From a virus, in IMG/VR virus record IMGVR_UViG_3300035698_003935, positions 1 to 40,617 of that record: a DNA stretch of 40,617 nucleotides; one strand, 5' to 3'. Positions within the stretch are counted from its first letter, which is position 1, and each line of letters starts with the position of its first letter. The notes under the pieces are model-generated. The model saw only the letters and a list, made by a program, of their open reading frames with translations. It made no database searches and was not told the DNA's origin. The translations under genes and the position numbers were made by a program. Of this stretch, positions 23,198-32,295 are shown piece by piece.

Positions 23198-23389
23198 TTA
23201 GCCTCCTATATAGCTTTTTTTTATTACTGAATATAAAATTGGTAATAGAATAATATTCATTATAATCAATGCTCCAGTAGCTTTATTCTTCCAACTTTCA
23301 AGACAAGTGACTCTACCATTTGTTTTAGTTACTTTTTCTTCTACTCTTACAAGAATTTCGTGTAGTGTTTGATTTGTTATTTCTTCCAT
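23198..23389 (-). CDS. XhlA-like small membrane protein
   Basis: A 63-residue protein with an N-terminal amphipathic or coiled-coil helix (LHEILVRVEEKVTKTNGRVTCLESWKNK) and one C-terminal span (GALIIMNIILLPILYSVIKK). This resembles phage XhlA/hemolysin-type proteins that support holins. It is the first of four small genes packed together before the phosphoesterase. No Shine-Dalgarno; start context AAATATG. Confidence 0.55.
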   Translation of the reverse strand: MEEITNQTLHEILVRVEEKVTKTNGRVTCLESWKNKATGALIIMNIILLPILYSVIKKSYIGG

Positions 23390-23402
23390 ATTTTTATTTA
23401 TT

Positions 23403-24533
23403 TTATGCTGTACAAGTTATTACTTGACTAAATATTGGACTTGTATATTTTATAAAGAATACATCTATGTATGGTGGTAAAGTTGCTCCGTAGGTAACTG
23501 TTACAGTAGTATTATCTACAGTTCCATCGTGTTTATGCTCTGGCATTGTTGACTTAATTTCCTCTTTCTCTTCTATACCAACATCTTGATTTACACCTAC
23601 TGCGTGACTATGAGATGTTTGTGAATGGGTATGTGTATTATTTCCAGCAGATTGTAACGATGAACCTGATGTTGTTGGGTTTTTAATGAATCTATCTTGT
23701 ATCAATGTTTCTTCTGCCCAGTTTTCAGGAATAGCAGATTTTAATCCTTTCCACATTCCTATAATTCCATCTTGTATTATTGCAGAACCTTGATTTTGAA
23801 AAGCGTAGTAAGTTCTATATTTTTGAGCATTAGCTTCACCTGTTAGCTGTCCAACAGTTCCAGCAGAAAAGTCACATATATGTTGATGTCTATCGTGTGA
23901 TATACCAGACCCTCCAGTTAAATCGGTCTTTGGTCTGCCCTCATCGCCAACTGGACCAGAGTTTGCACTTATATGAGTATGAGTTCCTGAAGCATTGTGT
24001 AAATGTAAGCTCGTGCCAGTTCCACCAGCATCTTCTCCTGTTCCTGCTCCTCTTAAATATCTAGTTGCTAGACTAGGAGTTGAACTATCACCATCACAAA
24101 ATACGAAATCTCCTCCTGGGTCTGCATCAAATAAACCAACTACATCTTCTGGAATATCGTGTGTTCCAGCACTTTTTATAAATATAACTTCGTAATTATA
24201 TGGCTCTGAAGAACCAGTTTGATAAGTAACAGATGAAGCTACCCCAGTATTTGATGACCTATGGACATGTTCTTTAGTCACTCCAGTATCACTACCTCTT
24301 CCTTTATAACTTATTTCTTTCTCTCCAGAGAGTCCAAGTGTGAAGCTATGAGTATGAAGTGCAAGAACAGTATGAGTATGAGTAAAAGAACCACCAGTTC
24401 CACCACCAGTAGTATCACCAGAAGAACAACCGAGAGGATATTTGCTATCCATATCTGTTTCTCTACTATATCCTGCTGGAATCCCTGCGTGTGTTCCAGT
24501 CCATATTAAAATTACATCACTTGGTATTGGCAT
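23403..24533 (-). CDS. Tail-collar/receptor-fibre protein with HxH metal motifs
   Basis: A 376-residue protein with about three collar-like units, each having a P-x-D-V-x-x-W/F entry (PSDVILIWTGTHAGIPAGY) and a YG/YN-x-x-FIK exit (GATLPPYIDVFFIKY). HxH pairs occur at least seven times (THTHT, LHTHS, LHLHN, THTHI, RHQHI, THTHS, SHSHA). In T4 gp37 and similar fibres such pairs bind iron in the trimeric shaft. Likely a receptor-contact fibre. Its start overlaps the small gene before it. Confidence 0.8.
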   Translation of the reverse strand: MPIPSDVILIWTGTHAGIPAGYSRETDMDSKYPLGCSSGDTTGGGTGGSFTHTHTVLALHTHSFTLGLSGEKEISYKGRGSDTGVTKEHVHRSSNTGVASSVTYQTGSSEPYNYEVIFIKSAGTHDIPEDVVGLFDADPGGDFVFCDGDSSTPSLATRYLRGAGTGEDAGGTGTSLHLHNASGTHTHISANSGPVGDEGRPKTDLTGGSGISHDRHQHICDFSAGTVGQLTGEANAQKYRTYYAFQNQGSAIIQDGIIGMWKGLKSAIPENWAEETLIQDRFIKNPTTSGSSLQSAGNNTHTHSQTSHSHAVGVNQDVGIEEKEEIKSTMPEHKHDGTVDNTTVTVTYGATLPPYIDVFFIKYTSPIFSQVITCTA

Positions 24534-24708
24534 TTAATATACTTTCTTTAAACTTCTTAATTATTAATTCTGCGTGAATTTCTAAAACTTTAGCTATGTG
24601 AGTATCCACTCCTTTCCACATAGCTCCTTTATCAGTCCATACAAAAAATGAATCTGATTCTAAAATTTTGGCTTTTTTTCCTTCTTCTTTTACTGTTATT
24701 TTTACCAT
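24517..24708 (-). CDS. Small hypothetical protein
   Basis: A 63-residue protein between two fibre genes, beta N-terminus (MVKITVKEEGKKAKILESDSF) and helical C-terminus. No family recognised. It overlaps the collar-fibre start by 17 bases. It may be a fibre chaperone or small structural part, a common position for such genes. Confidence 0.5.
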   Translation of the reverse strand: MVKITVKEEGKKAKILESDSFFVWTDKGAMWKGVDTHIAKVLEIHAELIIKKFKESILNANTK

Positions 24709-24720
24709 AAAATTATTTTA

Positions 24721-26229
24721 TTAGTCATAATCCCAATGTATGTTAATGCACATATAAGTAATGTCTGTGCTAGGCTCTGAATCAAAATCTAAATATACCC
24801 ACTGCCCTTGAGCTACTGCTCCTGTTGTTATTGTAGTATCTACTCTAACACCACTTGTAGTATCAAAATCATTTATTACTGCAGCTGATGTATAAGAAGT
24901 CAAATCTGAAGCTTGTTTTAAATCTCCTGCTACTTGATTTCCTGTAGCATCTAAAGAAACATCTATCTTGGTAACTGTTAAATCTTCTTTGGCTCTGAAT
25001 AGAGGTATTTGAGTATCTATACCATAAGCAGTAAATGGATGTAATATTGTTGCGTGAGTTACTTTTGTTTCATTGACTATATCAAATCCACCAGTATCTA
25101 AATCAGCAGTCATAGCCCTAGTTCCATCTGCTAATAAATATTGAGGGTGGTCATCATCTGATAATCCTGCAAGACTTCCATGGTCTGATATACTTCCACC
25201 ACTTGCTTTAAGGTCTGAACCTCTCCAGTCAACAAAATCATCTCCTGAATCTGTAGATATTACCCTTGATTTAATTGAGTTATCGTGCCCACCTGATGTT
25301 TGTAAAATTATTGTTGCAACTGGAACAACTTCTTCTAAAGGTAATGTTCCATAAACCAAGTTGTTTATTTCTACATCTGCACCTGCTCTAGCCTGACCTT
25401 TAGTATTATATTCTCCTTGACCTTGTATAAATATATATTCTCTAGTAGTTCCACCAGCATTAGGCATAATACTAGTTGCAAAAATATGTGCTAAGTAGAA
25501 ATCGTTATTATCTACTTCTGTTTGAGTTCCAGCATCATTCCATGCTGCTCTATTCCCTGCACTGATTGGTTTTCCAGGAACATCTGTATTAGTCCATCTC
25601 CAATCAGTTCCATCTAAATACCACACATCATAATTATCTCCTGCCGTAATTGCTGTGACTAAATGTTCTATGTCTTCATCATAAAACTTACCTTCAGAAA
25701 CAGCGAATTGAACATCTGAGTCTAAATCTCCTCCAGTATCTACAGTCATTCCAGATAATGCCATTCCTTCTCTATAAACTGCTCCAATATTATCGTGCAA
25801 CCAATGATGAGTAGCAGGTGACATATTCATTCCGTGTACTTCCCACATTAACTTACCTAAATTATTAGTGGCATCCCATTGTACATAAGCTACTATTGCT
25901 GTTTTTTCTATCACATCATCAACTTCATCGTGACTAGGATTCTTCAAAGAAACTAACCCAGTTGAATTGATATAAAATACCCACAACCCATCTTCGTCAT
26001 CCAATGTTACAGTGAGAGGGGTTGTAATAGAATACTTATATCCCATTCGGTAATAATCAATAGAAGTTAATGGTGCTTTAGGACCAACAGATAATGTTCT
26101 AGTACCATCGACAAACGTGACTTCGACATCATCATCTGTGTTACCCCCATCAACATCTTTAAATCCGTTTTGATACCATTCAGGTCTGGTCACTAAAACA
26201 GATGTGTCTGTTGGATTATTTATATTCAT
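24721..26229 (-). CDS. Tail fibre protein
   Basis: A 502-residue fibre. A beta-rich N-terminal half (about 1-340) leads to DHGSLAGLSDDDHPQY, a motif widely found in phage tail fibres where the shaft meets the tip, followed by LADGTRAMTADLD. The C-terminal 110 residues form a beta-sandwich-like tip. It overlaps the upstream gene by four bases. Receptor unknown. Confidence 0.8.
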   Translation of the reverse strand: MNINNPTDTSVLVTRPEWYQNGFKDVDGGNTDDDVEVTFVDGTRTLSVGPKAPLTSIDYYRMGYKYSITTPLTVTLDDEDGLWVFYINSTGLVSLKNPSHDEVDDVIEKTAIVAYVQWDATNNLGKLMWEVHGMNMSPATHHWLHDNIGAVYREGMALSGMTVDTGGDLDSDVQFAVSEGKFYDEDIEHLVTAITAGDNYDVWYLDGTDWRWTNTDVPGKPISAGNRAAWNDAGTQTEVDNNDFYLAHIFATSIMPNAGGTTREYIFIQGQGEYNTKGQARAGADVEINNLVYGTLPLEEVVPVATIILQTSGGHDNSIKSRVISTDSGDDFVDWRGSDLKASGGSISDHGSLAGLSDDDHPQYLLADGTRAMTADLDTGGFDIVNETKVTHATILHPFTAYGIDTQIPLFRAKEDLTVTKIDVSLDATGNQVAGDLKQASDLTSYTSAAVINDFDTTSGVRVDTTITTGAVAQGQWVYLDFDSEPSTDITYMCINIHWDYD

Positions 26230-27083
26230 ACTAATTCTGTTACTGTTACATTTTTAGTTCCGCTTAAACTAATACCAGTTATAATACCAGTATAATCATC
26301 TTCTTCTAGTGTTCCACCTTTTGCATTTAATCTTCCACCACTATTCATAACAGCAGTAGTTCCATATTTTAGATATATTTCTTCATCACTATCATTGACT
26401 ATTGTAATACTCTTTCTGTTTGCATTAGACGCTATTATTGTTGTTGAAGTTGCCCCTACTGAAACAGCAGTAGAAGTTCCAAGTGATACATCAGTTCCAC
26501 CACCTACAGCATTTAATATCTTTTTCTGTGTTGATTCTGTAGCTGTCCCGTTCTTAGCTCCCATAGCAACATAAGAAGTAGCCATACTTTCTGATAACTT
26601 CTTTACTTGTTTATCTGGTAGTCTAACTTTAATCTCATCATATCTCTTTACTTCACCTAGTATATATTTTAGTGATTCTAGTGAATTCTCTATTGTAGTT
26701 AAATCTACATCTTTTCTATTTGATAGCTTGACAATCTTCTTTAATTCTGCTATTACTTCTGGCGTTAAATCTTTTACATCTAATACATCTCCTAGTTCTC
26801 TCAATTCTTTGACAACCTTCTTATTATTGTCTTTTGGTATTAAATTCTTCAATTCTTTAGACAAAGAGGCAAGCACCTTGTCGGTGTTGCCCTCTATTGT
26901 CCTCTTAACTTCATCTATATTGTTAACCCTAATATCACTAGGATATTCAGGGAAGTTTACCTCAGGAATGTTTACCTCAGGTATTTCAATCTGATTAATA
27001 ACTTCTGTTTTAAAGGTAAAATCTTGTACCTTTCTCCAGAGATTAGTTAAAAAGATTATTATGTTTTTAGTGTTTTTTTCCAT
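26226..27083 (-). CDS. Virion structural protein with C-terminal beta domain
   Basis: A 285-residue protein. The N-terminus has short repeats (IPEVNIPEVNFPEYP), then long charged helices (to about residue 190), then a beta domain (ATSTTIIASNANRKSITIV, DEEIYLKYG) of a kind that recurs in phage head or tail surface proteins. Likely a head fibre or tail-base protein. It overlaps the coiled-coil gene by 17 bases. Confidence 0.6.
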   Translation of the reverse strand: MEKNTKNIIIFLTNLWRKVQDFTFKTEVINQIEIPEVNIPEVNFPEYPSDIRVNNIDEVKRTIEGNTDKVLASLSKELKNLIPKDNNKKVVKELRELGDVLDVKDLTPEVIAELKKIVKLSNRKDVDLTTIENSLESLKYILGEVKRYDEIKVRLPDKQVKKLSESMATSYVAMGAKNGTATESTQKKILNAVGGGTDVSLGTSTAVSVGATSTTIIASNANRKSITIVNDSDEEIYLKYGTTAVMNSGGRLNAKGGTLEEDDYTGIITGISLSGTKNVTVTELV

Positions 27084-27429
27084 TAGCTTTTTTTTGTTCT
27101 AGTAATTTTCCCTTATAAGATTCTATAAAGTCTACTATCTCAAATACTACTTTGTCTTTTCCTAGCTTTACTTGAGTTAGTTGTTCCCATTGATTTGTAG
27201 GGAACTTCTTGAGTTCTATATCTACCAATGGTTTCATTTTCTCTTTAAGCCTCTCTGCTTTCAAACCTAGCTTTCTTTGTTCTCTTTGAGTATCTTCTAT
27301 GTCTTTAGAAAACTTATTTATTTTCTTAGCTAGCTCATCACGCTGTTTCATTATCTTTACTATCTTTGGGTTTAAAACATCAACATTTCTAATGATTTTT
27401 AAATCCTTTACCTTAATGTCCTCTTTCAT
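27067..27429 (-). CDS. Coiled-coil hypothetical protein
   Basis: A 120-residue, strongly basic helical protein; about residues 20-70 form a coiled coil (MKQRDELAKKINKFSKDIED and onward). No enzyme motif. It lies 10 bases after the GT4 gene and overlaps the next structural gene, so a small virion or assembly factor is likely. Confidence 0.55.
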   Translation of the reverse strand: MKEDIKVKDLKIIRNVDVLNPKIVKIMKQRDELAKKINKFSKDIEDTQREQRKLGLKAERLKEKMKPLVDIELKKFPTNQWEQLTQVKLGKDKVVFEIVDFIESYKGKLLEQKKANGKKH

Positions 27430-27439
27430 ATTTTTTATA

Positions 27440-28549
27440 TTATTTATAAAGCGTTTCGTATGCTTCTTCCCACTTTTGATAGTGGTCTTTTATATGATAA
27501 TTTTTTAATGTATATTCCTTAGCTTTTTTTCCCATACTTCGTCTTAACTCTTTATCATTAATAAGCCTATATGTTTCTTCTTTCCATTTTACTGGGTCGT
27601 TATCTATCAATATACCGTTCTCTCCATCTATGTCTTCGTTGTATGGTCCGTCTTCAAACTTAGAAGCTATCACAGGAATTTCTAACATCCCTGATTCTAA
27701 AAACTTTAGATTAGATTTAGCCTTATTAGTCTTACTATCTTTTCTAGGAATAAGACATATATCTAATTTAAGGTCATCTAATGTGTCCATATAGTCTTCC
27801 ATCTCAACCCATTCTACGTGTTCTAGGTTTTTAAGACTATCCCAGAATTTATATTCTTCTTTAAATGTTCTAGTACTTCTAAGGTCTTTCCATCTATTCT
27901 CTTTTTTGTCAAGTGCAAATAATACTACTTGAACTTTAGGGTCTTCATCTAGTTCTCTTATAAGGTCGCCTATAACTTGATAATCTTGTTCATATGCTAC
28001 TGAATTAGTAAATCCTATTCTAACCTTGTCTCCTTCATTTCTTTGTGGTACCTCTGTCCAGTCATCTGGGTCAACACAGTTAGGTAGCACTACAACGTTC
28101 TTATTAATCTTTCTATATTCCTTAGCAAGATACTCAGTTGTTGTTGTGACAAGGTCTGAATTTAATATAAAGTTATTTAATAAGTTTTGTTTCTGTTCTA
28201 ACCTTTCTTGTAATTCCTCTTTACTAAGTTGTTCACTTGAAAAGTATGGATGGTCTTTATCTAACTCAAATGTATCATCGTTATCAAAAACTATCTTTAC
28301 TTCTCTTCCCTCTAATGCAGCTTGTTCTTTTAAGCCTATTGCTGCTCTGTGATGCTGAACATTCTCTGGTCTATGGAATACTATAACATCAGCACTTGCC
28401 AATCCTTTCATTGTCTCTTCTACTGGAACTCTAGTTGTTCTACCAAGTCCTCTAAAATTATAGTTCCATCCATTGTATAATGCTGGAAGCCAACATCTGA
28501 GATAATTACATCCCATATAGTCCCCACCAACAATGTAAACGTTATTCAT
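27440..28549 (-). CDS. GT4-type glycosyltransferase beside the coat gene
   Basis: A 369-residue GT-B fold glycosyltransferase. The N-terminal domain has YIVGGDYMGCNYLRCWLPA and DVIVFHRPENVQHHRA; the C-terminal donor domain starts near VRIGFTNSVAYEQDY and holds NLKFLESGMLEIPVIAS, the E-x7-E-like donor site of GT4 enzymes, then NGILIDNDPVKW. Full family length. It lies among virion genes just after the coat module and two tiny genes. Virion protein glycosylation is a fair inference; host glycan modification is the alternative. Confidence 0.85.
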   Translation of the reverse strand: MNNVYIVGGDYMGCNYLRCWLPALYNGWNYNFRGLGRTTRVPVEETMKGLASADVIVFHRPENVQHHRAAIGLKEQAALEGREVKIVFDNDDTFELDKDHPYFSSEQLSKEELQERLEQKQNLLNNFILNSDLVTTTTEYLAKEYRKINKNVVVLPNCVDPDDWTEVPQRNEGDKVRIGFTNSVAYEQDYQVIGDLIRELDEDPKVQVVLFALDKKENRWKDLRSTRTFKEEYKFWDSLKNLEHVEWVEMEDYMDTLDDLKLDICLIPRKDSKTNKAKSNLKFLESGMLEIPVIASKFEDGPYNEDIDGENGILIDNDPVKWKEETYRLINDKELRRSMGKKAKEYTLKNYHIKDHYQKWEEAYETLYK

Positions 28550-28646
28550 ATTTGTCTACTTTATTTTTTAGTTCTCTCTTCTTTTTCTCTTTATCTAGTC
28601 TCCTAATTGTTTCTAGGCGATTCCTAGATATTTTTAAGTCTCTCAT
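28542..28646 (-). CDS. Tiny basic protein
   Basis: A 34-residue, very basic helical peptide (RDLKISRNRLETIRRLDKEK). AAGGAAAT precedes the ATG, and its stop overlaps the GT4 start by eight bases. Function unknown; nucleic-acid contact is possible from the charge. Confidence 0.45.
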   Translation of the reverse strand: MRDLKISRNRLETIRRLDKEKKKRELKNKVDKYE

Positions 28647-28647
28647 C

Positions 28648-28761
28648 TTATTTCCTTTTAAAGAAATCTCTTACACTTTGTCCAGGTTTTAGTTCTATTA
28701 CTTTGCCATCAGGTAATGTAATAGACCTTCTTCTACTGGTTATGTTTGTTTTTACTGTCAT
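28648..28761 (-). CDS. Tiny hypothetical protein
   Basis: A 37-residue protein (TVKTNITSRRRSITLPDGKV, then IELKPGQSVRDFFKRK): one beta-hairpin-like section and a basic helix. GGAAGGAA lies about eight bases before the ATG, between the coat-gene hairpin and this gene. Function unknown. Confidence 0.5.
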   Translation of the reverse strand: MTVKTNITSRRRSITLPDGKVIELKPGQSVRDFFKRK

Positions 28762-28778
28762 AATTGTTTCCTTCCAGT

Positions 28779-28812
28779 CCTTGAGTATCTCGGACTAGCG
28801 AGTACTCAAAGG
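28779..28812 (-). other. Hairpin just after the coat gene
   Basis: CCTTGAGTA (28779-28787) pairs with TACTCAAAGG (28803-28812) with one bulge, and CTCG (28789-28792) pairs with CGAG (28799-28802) inside. It sits 8 bases beyond the coat stop. No T-run follows in the minus direction, so it more likely slows 3' decay or partly terminates, a usual way to raise coat mRNA over downstream genes. Confidence 0.55.
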
Positions 28813-28819
28813 AAATATT

Positions 28820-29677
28820 TTAAGCTGAGGTTTTAATATAAACTCCAGATGTATCTCTATTCTCTACTGCACCATACTGTACGTCAGCTGTTACTAAAAT
28901 TCCTAAGTATTCAGGAATATAGTTAGCTTGTAATCTTACAGGTGTTGAGGCATGAGCGATAGCGTCTTTGTGAGCTAGGCAATTAACTTTACCAACTCCA
29001 CTGACACCAGAAATTGCAGGTAGTCTAGTACTCATATATACAGGAATTCCGTATAGGTGAGCATTAGGTCTCTTCATAATTGGGTCAGCACCAGCTGTAT
29101 TAATTGCTAGGGCAAATTTGTCATCGGCTTGCATGCTCCAGAATTGTGTTGGGTGTAGGAAAAAAGCTCTGTCATCAAGAGGAGAGTTAGCTAAATCTAG
29201 ATATTCAATAGATGCTCTTACAGCACTATCAAGTAATTTAGATGTAGAAACACCAGTTGTCTGAGTGAAGCTTGCGAATAATGCAATAATTGCATCTTCG
29301 TAAACAGCAGCAGTTGTATAACCAGCATTTTTAGCCATTCGTTCTTGAGTTGAGTAACTTTGTTTCATTGTTCTACCTGGTCGGTCTTCAATTATAAATG
29401 AAGTCTCATACCAAGTAGTAACAGTAAGGTCGATTGTTGTAACAGTTGTTTCGTTCAATGTTATTGTGCTTCCAATAACCTTAGCATTAGCAGTCATTTC
29501 TGCAAATGTAGGTATGTGGAAAATATCACCACCACCATCAATTTCACTAGATAAATCTGTGAAAAAGTTAGCTGTGACGAGAGCTGCACGATAAAAATCG
29601 TTTAACTTACTTGTCCAAATTTCTGGAATAACACCAGCAAGAGTAGTACCACTATAATGGTTTGTTCCTATAGCCAT
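28820..29677 (-). CDS. Major capsid protein
   Basis: A 285-residue coat protein. It starts MAIGTNHYSGTTLAGVIPEIW, has GGDIFHIPTFAEMTANAKV (E-loop-like region), RPGRTMKQSYSTQERMAKNAGYTTAAVYEDAI (spine-like helix), and a C-terminal beta part with PEYLGILVTADVQYG. The order portal, scaffold, coat and the sequence character fit an HK97-fold capsid protein. There is no cleavable N-terminal delta domain; scaffolding is supplied by the upstream gene. Confidence 0.85.
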   Translation of the reverse strand: MAIGTNHYSGTTLAGVIPEIWTSKLNDFYRAALVTANFFTDLSSEIDGGGDIFHIPTFAEMTANAKVIGSTITLNETTVTTIDLTVTTWYETSFIIEDRPGRTMKQSYSTQERMAKNAGYTTAAVYEDAIIALFASFTQTTGVSTSKLLDSAVRASIEYLDLANSPLDDRAFFLHPTQFWSMQADDKFALAINTAGADPIMKRPNAHLYGIPVYMSTRLPAISGVSGVGKVNCLAHKDAIAHASTPVRLQANYIPEYLGILVTADVQYGAVENRDTSGVYIKTSA

Positions 29678-29702
29678 ATAATTGTTTTTTCTCTTACTTT
29701 GT

Positions 29703-30221
29703 TTAGTTTCCCGTTAGGTCATTATAGTATTTTTCGTGTTCGTCTCTTGACATTTCTTTCACAGGTTTTTCAGGAGTTCCTCTTGAACCTCTTGAACTAT
29801 CAGGCATGGCATCAGCTACAGCCTTAGCTTTAGCTTGTGCTTCCAAATGAGTTTTAATCATTGGTAACTCAAGTGCTTCGTCTGGTGTAATGCCCTTTGT
29901 CTTAGCGATGTCCATGATTTCCTTTATGTCAGAACCTTGAATATCCCCATGTGTCTGAGCAAATTCTATTAGTTTTACTTTTGCCTCTAGACTAGAAGTG
30001 TCGACTTCTTTTACTATCATTTCCTTTGCGGGTTTTTCTTCAGTTTTGTTATGAGAAATTGCTTCCTCATATTTCTTTCTGAAGTGTTCTTTTTGAGCGA
30101 TTGCTGATTGAAGTTCCTTAGAAGGTCCTTCTTTCTGCTCTCCCTCGTTAGCGTTGCTTTCTTCTGATGTTTGCTCATCATTGACTGTAAGGTCGTCAAC
30201 TACCTTTGTTTCTTCTTCCAT
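29703..30221 (-). CDS. Scaffolding protein
   Basis: A 172-residue, highly charged, Glu/Lys-rich helical protein just upstream of the coat gene. An acidic disordered N-terminus (about 1-35), central helices, and a polar tail with GSRGTPEKP are typical for phage scaffolds. No protease motif. Position and composition make the call; sequence identity alone would not. Confidence 0.75.
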   Translation of the reverse strand: MEEETKVVDDLTVNDEQTSEESNANEGEQKEGPSKELQSAIAQKEHFRKKYEEAISHNKTEEKPAKEMIVKEVDTSSLEAKVKLIEFAQTHGDIQGSDIKEIMDIAKTKGITPDEALELPMIKTHLEAQAKAKAVADAMPDSSRGSRGTPEKPVKEMSRDEHEKYYNDLTGN

Positions 30222-30266
30222 TTTTAAATCTTTAGTGATTAAATTAATTTTAGGGAGTTTATTCTC

Positions 30267-30527
30267 CTATTCAAAATCCTCGCTAGAGGTTTGATTTAAA
30301 CTTGGTTTTGCTCTATCTATAGTATCTATAATCTCTTGTAATTTTGTTGCTGTTAATCCTTTAGCATAATAAGCGTGTTCTGCATCAATAACTTGGTCTC
30401 CTATTTTAAGAGGTTTTCTAACATTCTCAATTTCCTGTAATAATGGTATAAAATATCCATCTTTAATAATCTCCCATTGTGCTGAGTTAGAGAAGTTCTG
30501 TATTGCTTTTTTTGTTAAATCGTTCAT
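30267..30527 (-). CDS. Small head-module hypothetical protein
   Basis: An 86-residue helical protein between portal and scaffold genes (AQWEIIKDGYFIPLLQEIE ... KLQEIIDTIDRAKPS). No family recognised. The position suggests a head-assembly or minor head role. The 45-base gap after it holds nothing I recognise. Confidence 0.6.
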   Translation of the reverse strand: MNDLTKKAIQNFSNSAQWEIIKDGYFIPLLQEIENVRKPLKIGDQVIDAEHAYYAKGLTATKLQEIIDTIDRAKPSLNQTSSEDFE

Positions 30528-30531
30528 ATAA

Positions 30532-32295
30532 TTATGCTTGTGGTGCTCCTGGTGTTCCAGCTCCTGGTGCTCCTGCTGCTATCTGTGCAGGTGGTGCTTG
30601 TGGTGCTGCTCCACCTCCATTACCTAAATTAGTTTGTATTCCCGTCTTAGCCATTAATGTTTCTAACATATCTCTTAATGATGGGTCTTGTAAAATGTTT
30701 GGATTCTGTGCCATTAGCATTAACATATTTGTATATGTCTCTACTTCTTGTATTGGGTCTTGTTCTCCACTAATATCAATATAAACTTTCTTTTCAAAGT
30801 CTAAATAACCTTCTATAATTTCAGCAAACTCTATATCACTTACTTGAGCTTTCATAATTTCTTCTAATGCAGCTTCTTCTTCTATTGTAGGATATTTACC
30901 AAACTTAACTGTATATTTAGCTACGGCATCATTCATTCTCCTATTCACATCTCTTTCTACTATTGCTCTAATTACTTTAATATCTTGTATTTCAAAGACG
31001 TGTTCTTTAATCATCTCTGCATCAAAACTAGGAAGTATCCATTCTGTCAATACCTCTTCCCAGAACATAGATATATTTTGTCTAATAAAGTCAAATAGCT
31101 TTCCAGCGTTTTGATTCATTAATGCTCCTAATCTAAATGGAGTTCTACTAGGTAATCCTTCACCAGTTGTAATCTCAAATGCGTTAGCATTACTTCTAAT
31201 TATGTCTGATAATATTCCTTCTTCTTGTGCATATGCTCCTAAATTTCTTTCTTCATTAGCTAGTGGAGTAATCTCACTATTAACTTTAAGTACGTCACCA
31301 TCCATTACATCTGTCATTATATTTCCTTCTACTGCTGTATCTCTTGTTTGGAAGATGTGTTTAGATGAAAGTTTCATTGACTTAGCCTTCTGGTTAGCCA
31401 TTTCATTCTTTCTCTGTTGTGGGTCAAATAACATCTCAATTATTCCTAAACCTAATCCTCTTCCTTCTATTGTAAGATAATCTATTTTCTTATAAGGCAT
31501 TTTCTTTACAGGACCTTTAAATAATAACTTACCTGTTTTAGTGTTGTTACCTTTAAATGATTTACCCTTATCGGTTTTAACATCAATCATTGACATATAA
31601 GCTACACTCATTTCATAAGTATCACTTCCTTCGCTCTTAGGCATTTCAGTGTAATACTCATATACAAGTATATCATTATCCTGATTCTTTCTCATATTCT
31701 CAATAAGCTCATCTACTACTTTCTTATCCCAACCTTTCTTTACCATCTTTCTTAATCCGTCTGGTTGATAATAGTGTTCTTCTATGAAATAGCTTGATTG
31801 AATATTATAATTGTTCTCATCATTATTAACTGCTGGGTCAAATTTACATCTTCTCATTGGTATGAATTTGACATCATCTTTAACTTTCTTTATAATTACG
31901 CTACCATATTTAGGTAGTTCTTCTGAAATCTTATTGAAAAGATATCCAATATTATTTTCTCTCATCCAATATTTTAGTTCTTCGTTATAAATCATAGCTT
32001 GGATTCTATGGTTTCCATCATTAGCTTTTACTCTAACATCTTTTCTATCTATGTCAATATTCTTTGTGGCATTACCACATTGAGGATTAACTATATTATA
32101 AAAGAATTTCTTATCTCCCTGTGAATCTCTATCACCAGATTTAAACTTTGATGCTCTATAAAGTTCTATCTTATTAATAGTTTCCTTCATATTAAAAAAA
32201 TATCCATCTGTGATTTCAACTCCACTAGGTTCTTCATAATCAGCTATGTCATTATTCAATAAGCCGAATATTTCATGTTCTTGTTTGTTACTCAT
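30532..32295 (-). CDS. Portal protein
   Basis: A 587-residue portal. The N-terminal half is a mixed alpha-beta domain (YGSVIIKKVKDDVKFIPMRRCKFDPAV is typical of the portal wing), followed by the long helical stem and crown region (EMANQKAKSMKLSSKHIFQTRDTA, NEAFEI-like helices) and an Ala/Pro/Gly-rich flexible tail from about 560. It overlaps the large terminase gene by eight bases, the classic order. Size fits podoviral portals. Confidence 0.85.
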   Translation of the reverse strand: MSNKQEHEIFGLLNNDIADYEEPSGVEITDGYFFNMKETINKIELYRASKFKSGDRDSQGDKKFFYNIVNPQCGNATKNIDIDRKDVRVKANDGNHRIQAMIYNEELKYWMRENNIGYLFNKISEELPKYGSVIIKKVKDDVKFIPMRRCKFDPAVNNDENNYNIQSSYFIEEHYYQPDGLRKMVKKGWDKKVVDELIENMRKNQDNDILVYEYYTEMPKSEGSDTYEMSVAYMSMIDVKTDKGKSFKGNNTKTGKLLFKGPVKKMPYKKIDYLTIEGRGLGLGIIEMLFDPQQRKNEMANQKAKSMKLSSKHIFQTRDTAVEGNIMTDVMDGDVLKVNSEITPLANEERNLGAYAQEEGILSDIIRSNANAFEITTGEGLPSRTPFRLGALMNQNAGKLFDFIRQNISMFWEEVLTEWILPSFDAEMIKEHVFEIQDIKVIRAIVERDVNRRMNDAVAKYTVKFGKYPTIEEEAALEEIMKAQVSDIEFAEIIEGYLDFEKKVYIDISGEQDPIQEVETYTNMLMLMAQNPNILQDPSLRDMLETLMAKTGIQTNLGNGGGAAPQAPPAQIAAGAPGAGTPGAPQA

